A stretch of DNA of 64,000 nt, from positions 15,902-79,901 of the forward strand of contig JADJOG010000049.1 of assembly GCA_016713865.1 (NCBI GenBank), written 5' to 3'. The notes beneath the pieces were generated by a model that had not been told where the DNA came from, searched no databases, and worked only from the letters and a program-made list of their open reading frames with translations. The DNA is from Flavobacteriales bacterium (GTDB lineage Bacteria; Bacteroidota; Bacteroidia; Flavobacteriales_F; PHOS-HE28). The position numbers and the translations under genes were made by a program. This document shows positions 23,679 through 32,422 of this stretch, in pieces; positions within the stretch are counted from its first letter, which is position 1; the number at the start of each line of letters is the position of its first letter.

Positions 23679-25694
23679 ATGAACCTCTCTAGCTCTTTCA
23701 AGGCGATCTGCTTCACTGCTTGCTTGCTTCCGCTGTCGGCCTTCGCGCAGATGGGCTACTACTTATCTCCGGACTTCGCGACCCGGTTCAACGATGTGAA
23801 CGACAACGGCGTGGCGATCAGCGGCGGCGCCTACTTCGACTTCGCTACCGAGACTTGGACGCCGATGGAAGCCGAAGCCACGGAGATGGTCTCGATCAAC
23901 AACAACGGCGAGGTGGCGGGATCCATGTGGTTCGATGAGCCCAATTTCCTCTTCCAACCAGCCTACAAGAAGAACGGCTTGTGGAACCCGATCGGTTGGT
24001 TCCCGGCCTCGAACCCGCAGGAATCCTCCTTCTCCACGTATAGCATCTCACCGAACGGGGTCTGGGTGACCGGGCAGATGTCCATCGGTTGCTGCGATTT
24101 CGGGACCTTCAAGTACAACACCGAAACACAGGTGCTCACGGAGATCTTCAGTCAGGACTACCTGGCCGTGGCCGGTTATGTGATCACCGATGATGGCACC
24201 ATTGGTGGCTGGGCCGATGATGAGGGCTTGAATGGCGGCACGCGACGCATCCCGGTGATCATCACACCCGCTCTGGAGATCATCGTGATCACACCAACCC
24301 TGCCAACGTTCTCCGTGAGCGCCGTGAACGACATCAACGCATCTTCCATGATGGTGGGCGACTTCGACAACCAGCCCTTCATCTACGACCAGAGCTCGGA
24401 CGAGTTCACCACCTTCAACATCCCCTTCGGCTACATCTCGGCCACCTTCACCAGCATCTCCAACACCGGTGTTGCCGTGGGCTATGCGCAGAACTTCGGC
24501 GACTTCGGCAGCCTGGTGCGCGAGGCGATCGTGTACCACCCTGCCTTGGGCGATCAGCCTCGCTTATTGAAGGACATCCTGCTGATCAACGGCATCGACA
24601 TCAACGCGCCTTCGGGCCGCATGGGCACCGCCATCGCCATTTCGCCGAACGGCGAGTACATCGCCGGCTGGAACGACACCGCACCCTTCTTCGCCAGCGG
24701 CTGGTTGGTTTACCTGAACGACCTGCTCTTCGCTCCTCAGGCCTGCACCATGAGCTGCCCCGCTGACATCAGCATCATCGCTGAGCAAGGCCAGACCAGC
24801 GCCGTGGTGGACTACGATCTTCCCTTCACCTGCGTATCCGGAAATCCGGACGATGCGGAACTGGTGCTCATCTCGGGCCTGCCAAGCGGCTCAACATTCG
24901 AGTTCGGCACTTACCAGATCGTTCACCACTTGGTCGATGGCGATGGCAACGTGCTTGACATCTGCACCTTCAACATCACGGTGAGCGACGAGTACTGCGC
25001 CGCAGATCCAGTTCTGGGTGGAACCCATTACCCGCATGGTGCTCGCGGATGTGAACCATGTTTCGAGCGAGGATCCACGCTCCCGGCGCACGAGTTCTTC
25101 TTCGATGTGGCCGTGAACATGAATGCCGCTGCGAGCTACTCCATCTCGCTCGAAGGCTACACCGGCGGTGATTACATCAACTTCTTCACGGTATTCGTGG
25201 ACTTCGATCAGGACGGCGAGTTCAACACGACTGATGAGATGTTCGAGATCGGAAGCATCGAGAACTCCACTGGTACCGATGGCCAGGCCGCTACAGGCAC
25301 GATCACCGTTCCCATGAATGCGGTGCTCGGAACCACCCGCATGCGCGTGATCAAGGCCCCCGATGAATCGCCCGCGGAGCCTTGCTGGAGCTATTTCTTC
25401 GGGCAGATCGAGGACTATACGGTGATCATCAACGACATCGGCACAGGCACTACCGAGAACTCAGGTATCGCGTTCGCAGCCTGCCCCAACCCAGCCAAGG
25501 ACCTGTTGCGCATCACTGCTGCCAACGACATCGACACCGTGGTGCTCTTCAACATCCAAGGGCAAGAGGTGGCACGGCAAACGGTGCGCGGCCGCACCGG
25601 TGTGATCGACATGGCAGCATTGAGCAGCGGCGTGTACACCTTGCGCGCTTCAGGCAAGGATGCGACGCATGTGATGAGCGTGGTGAAGGAGTAG
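23679..25694 (+). CDS. Secreted T9SS protein with HYR-like and GEVED domains
   Basis: A 671-residue surface or secreted protein. Signal peptide MNLSSSFKAICFTACLLPLS; residues 20-350 form HAF/beta-propeller-like repeats (ISPNGVWVTGQM, ITDDGTIGGWADD, ISPNGEYIAGW); a HYR-like segment (CPADISIIAEQGQTSAVVDY); a GEVED domain with YFFGQIEDYTVII after FTVFVDFDQDGEFN; and a type A sorting tail (AACPNPAKDLLRI ... LSSGVYTLRASG ... VVKE). ATG 23679 directly gives the signal peptide. Likely cell-surface adhesion or polymer interaction; no enzyme motif. Intact over 2 kb. Confidence 0.88.
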   Translation: MNLSSSFKAICFTACLLPLSAFAQMGYYLSPDFATRFNDVNDNGVAISGGAYFDFATETWTPMEAEATEMVSINNNGEVAGSMWFDEPNFLFQPAYKKNGLWNPIGWFPASNPQESSFSTYSISPNGVWVTGQMSIGCCDFGTFKYNTETQVLTEIFSQDYLAVAGYVITDDGTIGGWADDEGLNGGTRRIPVIITPALEIIVITPTLPTFSVSAVNDINASSMMVGDFDNQPFIYDQSSDEFTTFNIPFGYISATFTSISNTGVAVGYAQNFGDFGSLVREAIVYHPALGDQPRLLKDILLINGIDINAPSGRMGTAIAISPNGEYIAGWNDTAPFFASGWLVYLNDLLFAPQACTMSCPADISIIAEQGQTSAVVDYDLPFTCVSGNPDDAELVLISGLPSGSTFEFGTYQIVHHLVDGDGNVLDICTFNITVSDEYCAADPVLGGTHYPHGARGCEPCFERGSTLPAHEFFFDVAVNMNAAASYSISLEGYTGGDYINFFTVFVDFDQDGEFNTTDEMFEIGSIENSTGTDGQAATGTITVPMNAVLGTTRMRVIKAPDESPAEPCWSYFFGQIEDYTVIINDIGTGTTENSGIAFAACPNPAKDLLRITAANDIDTVVLFNIQGQEVARQTVRGRTGVIDMAALSSGVYTLRASGKDATHVMSVVKE

Positions 25695-25800
25695 ATCATC
25701 GGGAAGGCTGAGCAACGGCCCAACGGATTTGATGGGGGTGCGATTCCGGTTTTGAGGTTCGGCGTGAACCTCATTCGCGCTGCCGTGTACCGCTGCTCTG

Positions 25801-26441
25801 ATGGGCTTGCCTCAACTCTTCGTCCTGGTCCTCCTCATTACCACCCTGCCCGTGAACGCCCAATGGTTCGCGGATTGGAATGCCGCTGATCCGGCTTTCC
25901 CTTCCAACGCTTGCGGGGCAGATGCAGCAGAGTCCTTTAGACAGCGCAGCGTTCGCCCGATCTGGTGAAGCCATGTCGCGGACCACGTTGGATAGCCTTC
26001 CGCCTAACGATCTTAGCACCTATCGCTTGGTGTGGGACGTGACCTGCGAGGGCGGCACCTGGCTGACGCACGGTAATGGCACCGACCTGGCGACCTTCCC
26101 TGCGCGGATCCGCCCGAGAAACGCTTCCACGGTGCCGGTGTGCCGCCCACGCTTCTTCGGGGGCGCTATGCAGTGGTGGATTGGGCGTGACCGTCACGGC
26201 CATGGACAGCACGAGCGCTTCCTACAAGCTGGTGTGGCGCGAGAATCAGCACGGCGGCCTTTGGGTGGTGTCCCGTGGCGATGGAAGCACGTTGGTGCGT
26301 TCATCCACCAGGACCCGTAGAGGGCCGTTCCAGGGTGAAACCCACTTCCGCACAGTGAACGGCAAGCGCGGCATCATGGTCGAATGGGAAACGCCCTGCG
26401 GCTTGATCTGCCGAACAGCAAGCTATCACGTGGAGGAGTAA
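25801..26441 (+). CDS. Secreted hypothetical protein (frameshifted)
   Basis: About 213 residues when frames are joined. Starts MGLPQLFVLVLLITTLPVNA, a signal peptide, then QWFADWNAADPAFP; a second frame continues MSRTTLDSLPPNDLSTYRLV and GGTWLTHGNGTDLA, and a third GVTVTAMDSTSASYKLVWRE then GGLWVVSRGDGSTLVR to YHVEE. Two internal 'YRLVWDV / YKLVWRE ... GG.W' units suggest a duplicated domain. Breaks near 25925 and 26165. No family recognised. Confidence 0.55.
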
Positions 26442-26499
26442 GCCCATAGCTTCTGCGGCCCGACCTTTGCCATGCGGCGAGCCTTCCGCCCATCACTTC

Positions 26500-27718
26500 G
26501 TGCGCACCTGCCTCTTCCTTCAGTTGCTGCTGATCGTATCCTGCGCTCCAGCGCAATCGGACGAGCGCATTCCCTTCGCACCGCTGCAACGAGCGGACAC
26601 CTTGCACACGAAGGAGGAGCTCGGAGGTGCTCCCACTACAGTGCCGCTCGTTGATGTGGAACGGGCGCAGCACAACGGAACCACAAGAGCCGCTGGAAGA
26701 AGGCAGCGCCATGCTGGTGAAACGCATGGGCGACAAGTGGCTGTGCTATTCCCTTCCGCTCTACAAGGACCGCCGGAGCCATTTCGAGCTGCGAGCGCTT
26801 CACGCCCGATGATTGCTTCCGATCGCGGAGCGGTGGACCACGGAAATTCGCAAGGGGCATAGATACCACCAAGTGGACCTCTGCTTCATCGACCTGAAGC
26901 ACCTCACCTATGCGAGCTTGACCACATTGCTGGACAACTTCGAGCGGGAGATAGATGCGCAGGACGTGCAACATGACCATCGCTCGCGCGACAGTTCGGT
27001 GGTGAGCATCACTAGCAGCCACATCCATCTGATGAATGGCTGCACGGTGAATGGAAGGCCGGTGCCGTGCGAGCTTCCCTCGGCCTCTTACCTGATCACA
27101 ACTGATGCACTCGTGCTGGATCGCAGCATCAGTATTGAACCTGTGGTTTCAGGAGCGAGCCAGCTACCAGCGCCTCCTGGTGGTTGGGACCGCAACACCT
27201 TGCTTCGCAACAAACGCGTGTGCCCCGGCCGGACTGATGAGAACATGCGCCGCCCGATGTTGGATGACATTGCACGCACCAAGCTCTTGCAACACGCTGC
27301 GGCCAACTATTCCGGCACCATCTTACGCTACGGCGCCAAATTGCCATTCGAGAATGGACTGCGCATCACGCTTCTCTGTGAATGCGACGATGATCACGAC
27401 CTGCTGTGGTTGACCTATGACCAGCTGGGGCAATTGCAGGGCGTTGATACGCTGGCCTCCACCTTTGGCGACGGTCAGTACGAAATGGCGGAGTGCATCT
27501 ACTTGAACCCTTTCGGGCAGTTGCTCGTGGAGAGCATGCAACGCGAAACGTTGCGTGATGAAGTGGACACCATGGCCTACCGGTGCGATACGCTGGTGTA
27601 TGAGCCCGCTGTCGTTGGAACCGTCTATGCTGGTGAGAACGGCGAAATGAAGCAGGGCTACCAACTCCGTCGCCGCGCAATGGACCTTACAGGATGCTGG
27701 GTGGAAGCACCACGTTGA
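26500..27718 (+). CDS. Lipoprotein of unknown function (frameshifted)
   Basis: About 406 residues when joined. GTG 26500 gives VRTCLFLQLLLIVSCAPAQS with lipobox IVSC. Later frames give PLEEGSAMLVKRMGDKWLCY, then a long open stretch from about 26815 (HLMNGCTVNGRPVPC, NYSGTILRYGAKLPFENGLR, EMAECIYLNPFGQLLVESMQ, ending LTGCWVEAPR). Breaks near 26680 and 26810. Cysteines are frequent. It belongs with its neighbours to a run of secreted proteins at 23.7-28.3 kb; no family recognised. Confidence 0.55.
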
Positions 27719-27731
27719 CGCACGGCTTCCC

Positions 27732-28304
27732 TACCCATGGCATTCGCTGCGCGAAGCGATACCGCCCGGACGGAAGGTGCTCCAACAAGCCAGCGGAGAC
27801 CTGAACCGCGACGGGGCCGAGGACCACGTGCTCGTGCTCACCAGCGAGGCCGATGATGGGCCCGCGACCTGCTCATCACGTTCACCGCCGGACCGTAGCC
27901 GCTTTGTGCAACACGCCTTGCTGAAGGAGTTCTTGCCCGAGAAGACTAGCGGCGGCTTCCACGACCCCATCGGGGAAGAGGGCATCAGCGGCATCAGCAT
28001 CAGCGCGGATACGCTCGTCATCACCCAATTCGGTGGCAGCGCGTGGAAGTGGACCAGCACGGAGAAGTACGTGTACGATGCGAAGCGCAACGGATTCTAC
28101 CTGGTGGAATCCGGCGGCCGCTCATTCCATGCAGCCGGCGAGGAACAACAGGCCGAGGAGTTGCAGGAACTGGAATCGCTGCGCAAGAAGCAGAAGCTGA
28201 ACAAAGAACAGGCTGCGCGCTTTGCAGAGCTGAAGGAGCTTGCGGAGAAGGCCACGTGGAAGGCGACGCGCTATCCGGTGGGCGCGATGCGCATGGGTGA
28301 CTGA
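27732..28304 (+). CDS. FG-GAP/VCBS-like secreted protein (start unresolved, frameshifted)
   Basis: Residues PWHSLREAIPPGRKVLQQAS then GDLNRDGAEDHVLVL form the start of a calcium-loop (DxNxDG) propeller-like family known from Bacteroidota. Homologues continue '..LLITF..', which here appears in another frame near 27870 (DLLITFTAG), and then ISADTLVITQFGGSAWKWTS, YDAKRNGFYLVESGGRSFHA, matching the conserved 'FS..H.GGSAWRW' part. A lysine/glutamate-rich coiled tail (QELESLRKKQKLNKEQAARF) follows. The signal peptide is missing or lies beyond a frame break into the preceding gene. Confidence 0.5.
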   Translation, partial: YPWHSLREAIPPGRKVLQQASGDLNRDGAEDHVLVLTSEADDGPATCSSRSPPDRSRFVQHALLKEFLPEKTSGGFHDPIGEEGISGISISADTLVITQFGGSAWKWTSTEKYVYDAKRNGFYLVESGGRSFHAAGEEQQAEELQELESLRKKQKLNKEQAARFAELKELAEKATWKATRYPVGAMRMGD

Positions 28305-28332
28305 GCTGAACCGCTGACGCACGCGCATGACC

Positions 28333-28340
28333 TACCTTCG
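28333..28340 (+). promoter_or_regulatory. Candidate -7 element for the small basic protein
   Basis: TACCTTCG seven bases before the ATG at 28348; one mismatch to TAnnTTTG. Confidence 0.4.
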
Positions 28341-28347
28341 CCGGCGC

Positions 28348-28554
28348 ATGGCGAAGACCAAACAGACATTCAACAAACGGCAGAAGGAGATCACCCGATT
28401 GAAGCATCGCGAGGACAAAGCCGTGAAAAAGAAAGAGCGGCAAGCCAACTCGGCTGGCGGTGGCTTGGACAGCATGATGGCTTGGGTGGATGAGAACGGC
28501 CAATTGACCAACGTGCCGCAGCCATTGGTGCGTGAGCAGAAGCCGGAAGAGTAA
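28348..28554 (+). CDS. Small basic cold-shock-associated protein
   Basis: A 68-residue protein, MAKTKQTFNKRQKEITRLKH then REDKAVKKKERQAN, followed by GGGLDSMMAWVDENGQLTNV. Bacteroidota carry this conserved small protein next to CspA-type genes, as here. The lysine-rich N-terminal half is likely RNA- or ribosome-associated; the function is unknown. ATG 28348 is preferred over 28327 because homologues start MAK and a promoter-like element overlaps the upstream codons. Confidence 0.8.
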   Translation: MAKTKQTFNKRQKEITRLKHREDKAVKKKERQANSAGGGLDSMMAWVDENGQLTNVPQPLVREQKPEE

Positions 28555-28582
28555 GCGCCGAACCACCGAAGCTGAGAATGAC

Positions 28583-28610
28583 GAAGCCCCCCGATTGCTC
28601 GGGGGGCTTC
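28583..28610. terminator. Bidirectional terminator hairpin
   Basis: Perfect 12-bp stem GAAGCCCCCCGA / TCGGGGGGCTTC with TTGC loop, followed on the plus strand by the T-rich GCTGTTCTT. It lies between the convergent small basic protein and cold-shock genes. Confidence 0.88.
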
Positions 28611-28635
28611 GCTGTTCTTACTAGAGGATGGAACC

Positions 28636-28827
28636 TCAGGCCTTGGTCACGTTCACCGCGTTGGGGCCTTTCGCGCCTTGCTCCACATCGAAGGTGACCT
28701 TGTCGCCTTCGTAGATGGGCTGCTTGGTTCCGGTCTTATGCACGAAGACGTCCTTTCCACCCTCATCGAGGGTGATGAAACCGAAGCCTTTCTCCGTGTT
28801 GAAGAACTTCACTGTACCACTTGCCAT
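28636..28827 (-). CDS. Cold-shock protein, CspA family
   Basis: A 63-residue single cold-shock domain. RNP1 is KGFGFIT and RNP2 is VFVHKT; start MASGTVKFFNTEKGFGFITL. It would bind single-stranded nucleic acid and act as RNA chaperone. Compared with E. coli CspA it has the shorter Bacteroidota form with the ending GPNAVNVTKA. Two stable hairpins lie in its presumed mRNA leader (28847-28890), which could give temperature-dependent control. Confidence 0.96.
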   Translation of the reverse strand: MASGTVKFFNTEKGFGFITLDEGGKDVFVHKTGTKQPIYEGDKVTFDVEQGAKGPNAVNVTKA

Positions 28828-28846
28828 GTCTTTACTGGTAATGCGC

Positions 28847-28890
28847 CCGCCTCGCGGCGGACAAGTTGATCCCCGGCAAAACCACCGGGG
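28847..28890 (-). promoter_or_regulatory. Possible structured leader of the cold-shock gene
   Basis: Two perfect short hairpins upstream of the csp start: CCGCC/GGCGG with 4-base loop (28847-28860, 20 bases before the ATG) and CCCCGG/CCGGGG with 8-base loop (28871-28890). They could form a cold-shock-responsive leader, or one may end an unseen divergent transcript. The rest of 28891-29060 shows no gene. Confidence 0.35.
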
Positions 28891-29060
28891 CATTGATGGG
28901 ACGAAGGTCGGCTATTCCGCCTATCCCCGACACCAGGCATGCGACAGGCTGGTCTCGAGGCGATTACTGGGTGAGAATCCGGTGCGGAAGGCACAGGCCG
29001 ATGGCTGCGCACGGTTCTGAATCATTTTCTTTAGCCATGCTTAACGACCATGAACGGCTA

Positions 29061-29543
29061 ATGGCAGCTTCTGCGAAGAAGAAAACCAGAACTGCTAGGA
29101 AGAAGGCAGCCACCGCAGCCAATAAGCCGGCGACGAAAGCGGTGGTGCTCTTATCAGGCGGCAACCCGCAGATTCCGAAGGGCGATGGCGATGCACCCGT
29201 GCAGGCATACATCGCGGCGATGCCGGGCTGGAAACGCGAGGTAGGCGAATGGCTCGACGCGCTCATCGCTCGGCACGTGCCCAAACTGCAGAAAGCCGTG
29301 AAATGGAACTCGCCCTTCTATGGCGTCGAAGGCCAAGGCTGGTTCCTGGCCACGCATTGCTTCTCGCATTTCGTGCGGCTCACCTGGTTCCATGGCCAAT
29401 CGCTGAAGCCGATTCCGCCGGGGTCCAGCAAGGACAAGAACGCGCGCTATCTGGATATCCGCGAGAACGACCAAGTGGATGAGAAGCAGTTGGTCTCTTG
29501 GCTAAAGCAAGCCGCTGCTTTGCCCGGTTGGTTGGGCCATTGA
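29061..29543 (+). CDS. DUF1801 domain protein
   Basis: A 160-residue protein with a basic N-terminal tail (MAASAKKKTRTARKKAATAA) followed by a YdhG/YjbR-like DUF1801 fold: VQAYIAAMPGWKREVGEWLD, AVKWNSPFYGVEGQGWF, FSHFVRLTWFHG. Function of the family is unknown. ATG 29037 would add eight residues. Its stop overlaps the ATG of the next gene (TGATG), so both are one operon. Confidence 0.82.
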   Translation: MAASAKKKTRTARKKAATAANKPATKAVVLLSGGNPQIPKGDGDAPVQAYIAAMPGWKREVGEWLDALIARHVPKLQKAVKWNSPFYGVEGQGWFLATHCFSHFVRLTWFHGQSLKPIPPGSSKDKNARYLDIRENDQVDEKQLVSWLKQAAALPGWLGH

Positions 29544-30145
29544 TGCAACGAACACCATCGGTCGTCATGAACCCAAAGGTCGATTGGTTCTTCGAGAAGG
29601 ACGGAAAGTGGCAGTCCTGTTTCGCCGAACTGCGCGAGTTGGCGCTGGACAGCGGGCTCACCGAGGAATTGAAGTGGGGCCATCCCTGTTACACGCTGAA
29701 GGGCAAGAATGTCTTCCTGATGCACGGCTTCAACGACTACTGCGCGCTGCTCTTCCATAAAGGAGCATTGCTCGCGGATGATCACAAGCTGCTGGTGCAA
29801 CAGACCGCCAATGTGCAAGGCGCGCGGCAGATCCGATTCACCAGCCTGAAGCAGATCGAGAACCTCGCACCAGTGATCCGAAGCTACATGCAGCAAGCCA
29901 TCCGCGTGGAGCAATCGGGCAAGCAAGTGGTGCTGAAGAAGACCACTGAATTCGCCATGCCCGATGAATTCGCCACAGCATTGAAGCAGATGCCGGAGCT
30001 GAAGAAAGCCTTCCAAGCGTTCACGCCCGGTCGGCAACGAGGCTACCTGCTGCATTTCGCAGGTGCCAAGCAGGCGAAGACCCGCGAGGCGCGGATCGAG
30101 AAGCACATGGACCGGATCCTGGCTGGCAAGGGACTGGACGATTGA
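29543..30145 (+). CDS. YdeI-like / DUF1801 plus OmdA-type protein
   Basis: A 200-residue protein: an N-terminal DUF1801-type domain (VDWFFEKDGKWQSCFAELRE, ELKWGHPCYTLKGKNVFLM) followed by the YdeI/OmpD-associated region (LKQMPELKKAFQAFTPGRQR, GAKQAKTREARIEKHMDRIL AGKG). The 'AF..L.PGRQRGY...F..AK...TR..RI' stretch is the hallmark. In Bacillus, YdeI is linked to antimicrobial peptide resistance; here only the family can be stated. Start overlaps the upstream stop. Confidence 0.85.
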   Translation: MQRTPSVVMNPKVDWFFEKDGKWQSCFAELRELALDSGLTEELKWGHPCYTLKGKNVFLMHGFNDYCALLFHKGALLADDHKLLVQQTANVQGARQIRFTSLKQIENLAPVIRSYMQQAIRVEQSGKQVVLKKTTEFAMPDEFATALKQMPELKKAFQAFTPGRQRGYLLHFAGAKQAKTREARIEKHMDRILAGKGLDD

Positions 30146-30176
30146 GCCCTACTCTGAACGTGGTCGCCAAGCCCTC

Positions 30177-30499
30177 ATGCGCAAACCTCCTTCCCTCATC
30201 GTCCGATCCGTCCAGATTCTGTTCTTGTTCTTGTTCGCGCTTTGGCTTGCCCTGAGCGTTCATTACATGCTGCATCCGCGAGACCCATTCAGCAAGTGGT
30301 CCGATGCCTTCTTCATACCGTGGTACGCACTGGTACCGCAACTCGCCTACCGGCCTTCGCATTGCTTACGCGACGTGCGGCATGGATGGGTCCTTGGCGC
30401 ATTGCGCGCATGGTGCAGGGAATCGCCGTTACTCTTCTGATTCTGGGCTTCTTGCTCTTGGTTTTGAGCACCCCGGATGTGAGCGGCTTCTCCAGTTGA
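30177..30499 (+). CDS. Small membrane protein (frameshifted)
   Basis: About 107 residues when joined: MRKPPSLIVRSVQILFLFLF followed by ALWLALSVHYMLHP, one transmembrane helix, then DPFSKWSDAFFIPWYALVPQ and, after a break near 30355, ARMVQGIAVTLLILGFLLLV, a second helix. No family recognised. The frame break is inferred from the continuing hydrophobic pattern only. Confidence 0.45.
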
Positions 30500-30600
30500 T
30501 TCGTCAATTGCGGACTCGAAGTTCGATGGCAACATTGGCCCAACAGGAATCGCTGCGATTCAATAGTGACCGTTCCTGGAATTTCGTCAGCTTTGTGTTC

Positions 30601-31002
30601 ATGCGCTTGACCCTCGTATTCTTTTGCCTCCTGGCAGCTACCATCACTTGCACAGGTCAATCCATCACAGGGAAGGAGGCTCCAGCGGTAAAGGAACTTA
30701 CACCTGAGCAGCTAAGCGCGATGATGAAGGCATCAGCACTGATCATCCTGGATTGCAACGAGAAGGAGAATTACGAATGGGCGCATGTGCCCGGTGCGCG
30801 GCTCATCGAATACGACCGCGTCACATCGGAGACCTTGCCCGCCGATATGGACGCGCTGCTTGTGTTCTATTGCTACAGCCCTGAATGCCCCGCTGGCAGC
30901 ATGGCAGCCGCCACGGCCGCGCGCATGGGATATCGGAACGTGTACAGCATGACTGCCGGCATTGTTGGCTGGCAGGACGCCGGCTTGCCCACGGAGCCAT
31001 GA
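30601..31002 (+). CDS. Secreted rhodanese-like domain protein
   Basis: A 133-residue exported protein: signal peptide MRLTLVFFCLLAATITCTGQ then one rhodanese domain (LIILDCNEKENYEWAHVPGA, active-site loop FYCYSPECPAGS, MTAGIVGWQDAGLPTEP). The second-loop cysteine in CYSPEC-A is in the catalytic position, so sulfur transfer is possible, though the periplasmic CYSPEC variant is often of unknown role. No metal or sulfur genes nearby. Confidence 0.88.
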   Translation: MRLTLVFFCLLAATITCTGQSITGKEAPAVKELTPEQLSAMMKASALIILDCNEKENYEWAHVPGARLIEYDRVTSETLPADMDALLVFYCYSPECPAGSMAAATAARMGYRNVYSMTAGIVGWQDAGLPTEP

Positions 31003-31077
31003 GGTGCTGCGGCCCTTAGCGGTGGCTCGCGGGAACCTGAATCTCCCCTCGACTCATCAGCGTGAACCGCTGATGCC

Positions 31078-31416
31078 TCAGGCTTTCTTCACGTACTTGC
31101 TCTTCAGCCCCATGGCGCCGAAGCCTTCGATGCGGCAATCGATGTCGTGATCGCCCTGCACCAGCCTGATGCCTTTCACTTTGGTACCGGCCTTCACCGG
31201 TTTGGGCATGCCCTTCACCGGAAGATCCTTGATCACCACCACATCGTCGCCGTCCTTCAGTTCGTTGCCATTGGCATCCTTGATCACCGGCCCCGCGTTG
31301 GCGGCCGCCACTTCATCGGGGTTCCACTCGTGGCCGCATTCACCGCACATCCAACTGGTGCCTGTTGGATAAGTGATCGTGGAGCGGCACTCGGGGCAGG
31401 GATTGGAATCGGTCAT
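31078..31416 (-). CDS. yjdM: Zinc-ribbon protein YjdM/PhnA
   Basis: A 112-residue protein of the PhnA/YjdM family: N-terminal zinc ribbon with CPECRSTITY and MCGECGHEW (two CxxC pairs) and the C-terminal SH3-like domain (DGDDVVVIKDLPVKG ... VQGDHDIDCRIEGFGAMGLK SKYVKKA). Despite the old phn name it is not part of phosphonate breakdown. ATG 31416 gives the standard MTDSNPCPEC start; a TACATTCG element lies 18 bases before it. Confidence 0.93.
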   Translation of the reverse strand: MTDSNPCPECRSTITYPTGTSWMCGECGHEWNPDEVAAANAGPVIKDANGNELKDGDDVVVIKDLPVKGMPKPVKAGTKVKGIRLVQGDHDIDCRIEGFGAMGLKSKYVKKA

Positions 31417-31434
31417 GGCTTGTGTGTTCGGCGG

Positions 31435-31442
31435 CGAATGTA
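31435..31442 (-). promoter_or_regulatory. Candidate -7 element for yjdM
   Basis: Minus-strand TACATTCG, 18 bases before the ATG; one mismatch to TAnnTTTG. Confidence 0.4.
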
Positions 31443-31484
31443 TCCGGCGCGAATCGTGCAGCACGACAGCCGAAGGTCCGCGAC

Positions 31485-31492
31485 TACCTTGC
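31485..31492 (+). promoter_or_regulatory. Candidate -7 element for the CvfB-like gene
   Basis: TACCTTGC six bases before the GTG start at 31499; same TACCTT core as other sites in the window. Confidence 0.35.
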
Positions 31493-31498
31493 GCGCTC

Positions 31499-32332
31499 GT
31501 GATAAGCACAGGCCGTACACAGGATCTGCTCATTCTACGGATCACCGATCACGGCCTGATCCTGGGTGATGATGACACGACGGAGGTCCTGCTACCGATT
31601 ACCGAAAGCCCGAAGAACCCGAAGGAAGGAAGCAGCATCCGCGTGTTCGTTTACCGTGATGATGTAGGTGGATTGATAGCCACTACAAGGACACCCAAAG
31701 TGCAGGTAGGCGAATTCGCCACACTGAAGGTGAGAGCCATTCGCGGCGCAGGCGCTCGTGTTGATTGGGGCTTCGAGCCGGCCTTGCTGGTGCCCCATGA
31801 GGAACAGAAGAAGCCGATGGAGGAAGGGCGCTGGTACGTGGTGCGCGTGGCCCTGGACGATGAGACCGATCGGCCCTATGCCAGCACGTGCATCGAACGC
31901 TTCCTCGACAATACTCATCTATCAGTAAGCAAAGGCGAAGCAGTGGATCTGCTGGTGCATGCCATCAGCGAACTGGGCTATTCCGTGATCGTGAATCACG
32001 CGCATCATGGACTGATCCACGCCAACGAGGTCTTCAAACCGGTCTCCATCGGCGATCGGCTCACGGGCTATGTGAAACAGGTGCGGCCAGACAATAAGCT
32101 GGACATCGTGCTGCAACCGATCGGCTACAGGCATTACATCGATGCGCACACCGCATTGCTCGCGAAACGGCTCGAGGCGAAGGGCATGCTGCCGCTGACG
32201 GACAAGAGCACCGCCGAGGAGATCCATGCTGAATTCGGCATCAGCAAGAAGGCATTCAAGAAGGCGCTGGGCGCACTTTACAAGCAGCGCTTGGTGCGCA
32301 TCGGCGAGGACAGCATCGTGTGGATCGGGTAG
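31499..32332 (+). CDS. CvfB-like S1 RNA-binding protein
   Basis: A 277-residue protein of the CvfB/YitL family, built from consecutive S1-like beta-barrels and a C-terminal winged helix. Visible: EVLLPITESPKNPKEGSSIR then VFVYRDDVGGLIATT, DWGFEPALLVPHEEQKKPM, NHAHHGLIHANEVFKPVSIG, and the winged helix AEEIHAEFGISKKAFKKALG ALYKQRLVRI. In staphylococci CvfB affects virulence-factor expression; the molecular role is RNA binding. GTG 31499 (VISTGRTQDLLILRIT) matches the usual short N-terminus. Confidence 0.88.
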   Translation: MISTGRTQDLLILRITDHGLILGDDDTTEVLLPITESPKNPKEGSSIRVFVYRDDVGGLIATTRTPKVQVGEFATLKVRAIRGAGARVDWGFEPALLVPHEEQKKPMEEGRWYVVRVALDDETDRPYASTCIERFLDNTHLSVSKGEAVDLLVHAISELGYSVIVNHAHHGLIHANEVFKPVSIGDRLTGYVKQVRPDNKLDIVLQPIGYRHYIDAHTALLAKRLEAKGMLPLTDKSTAEEIHAEFGISKKAFKKALGALYKQRLVRIGEDSIVWIG

Positions 32333-32422
32333 ATCCTCGAACTGATCTGCGACGAGAAGAGCCGCTCTAGAAATCAGAGCGCCGCGCACGGCAGCATGTT
32401 CCGGCCATCAGGCATCCGTCAC

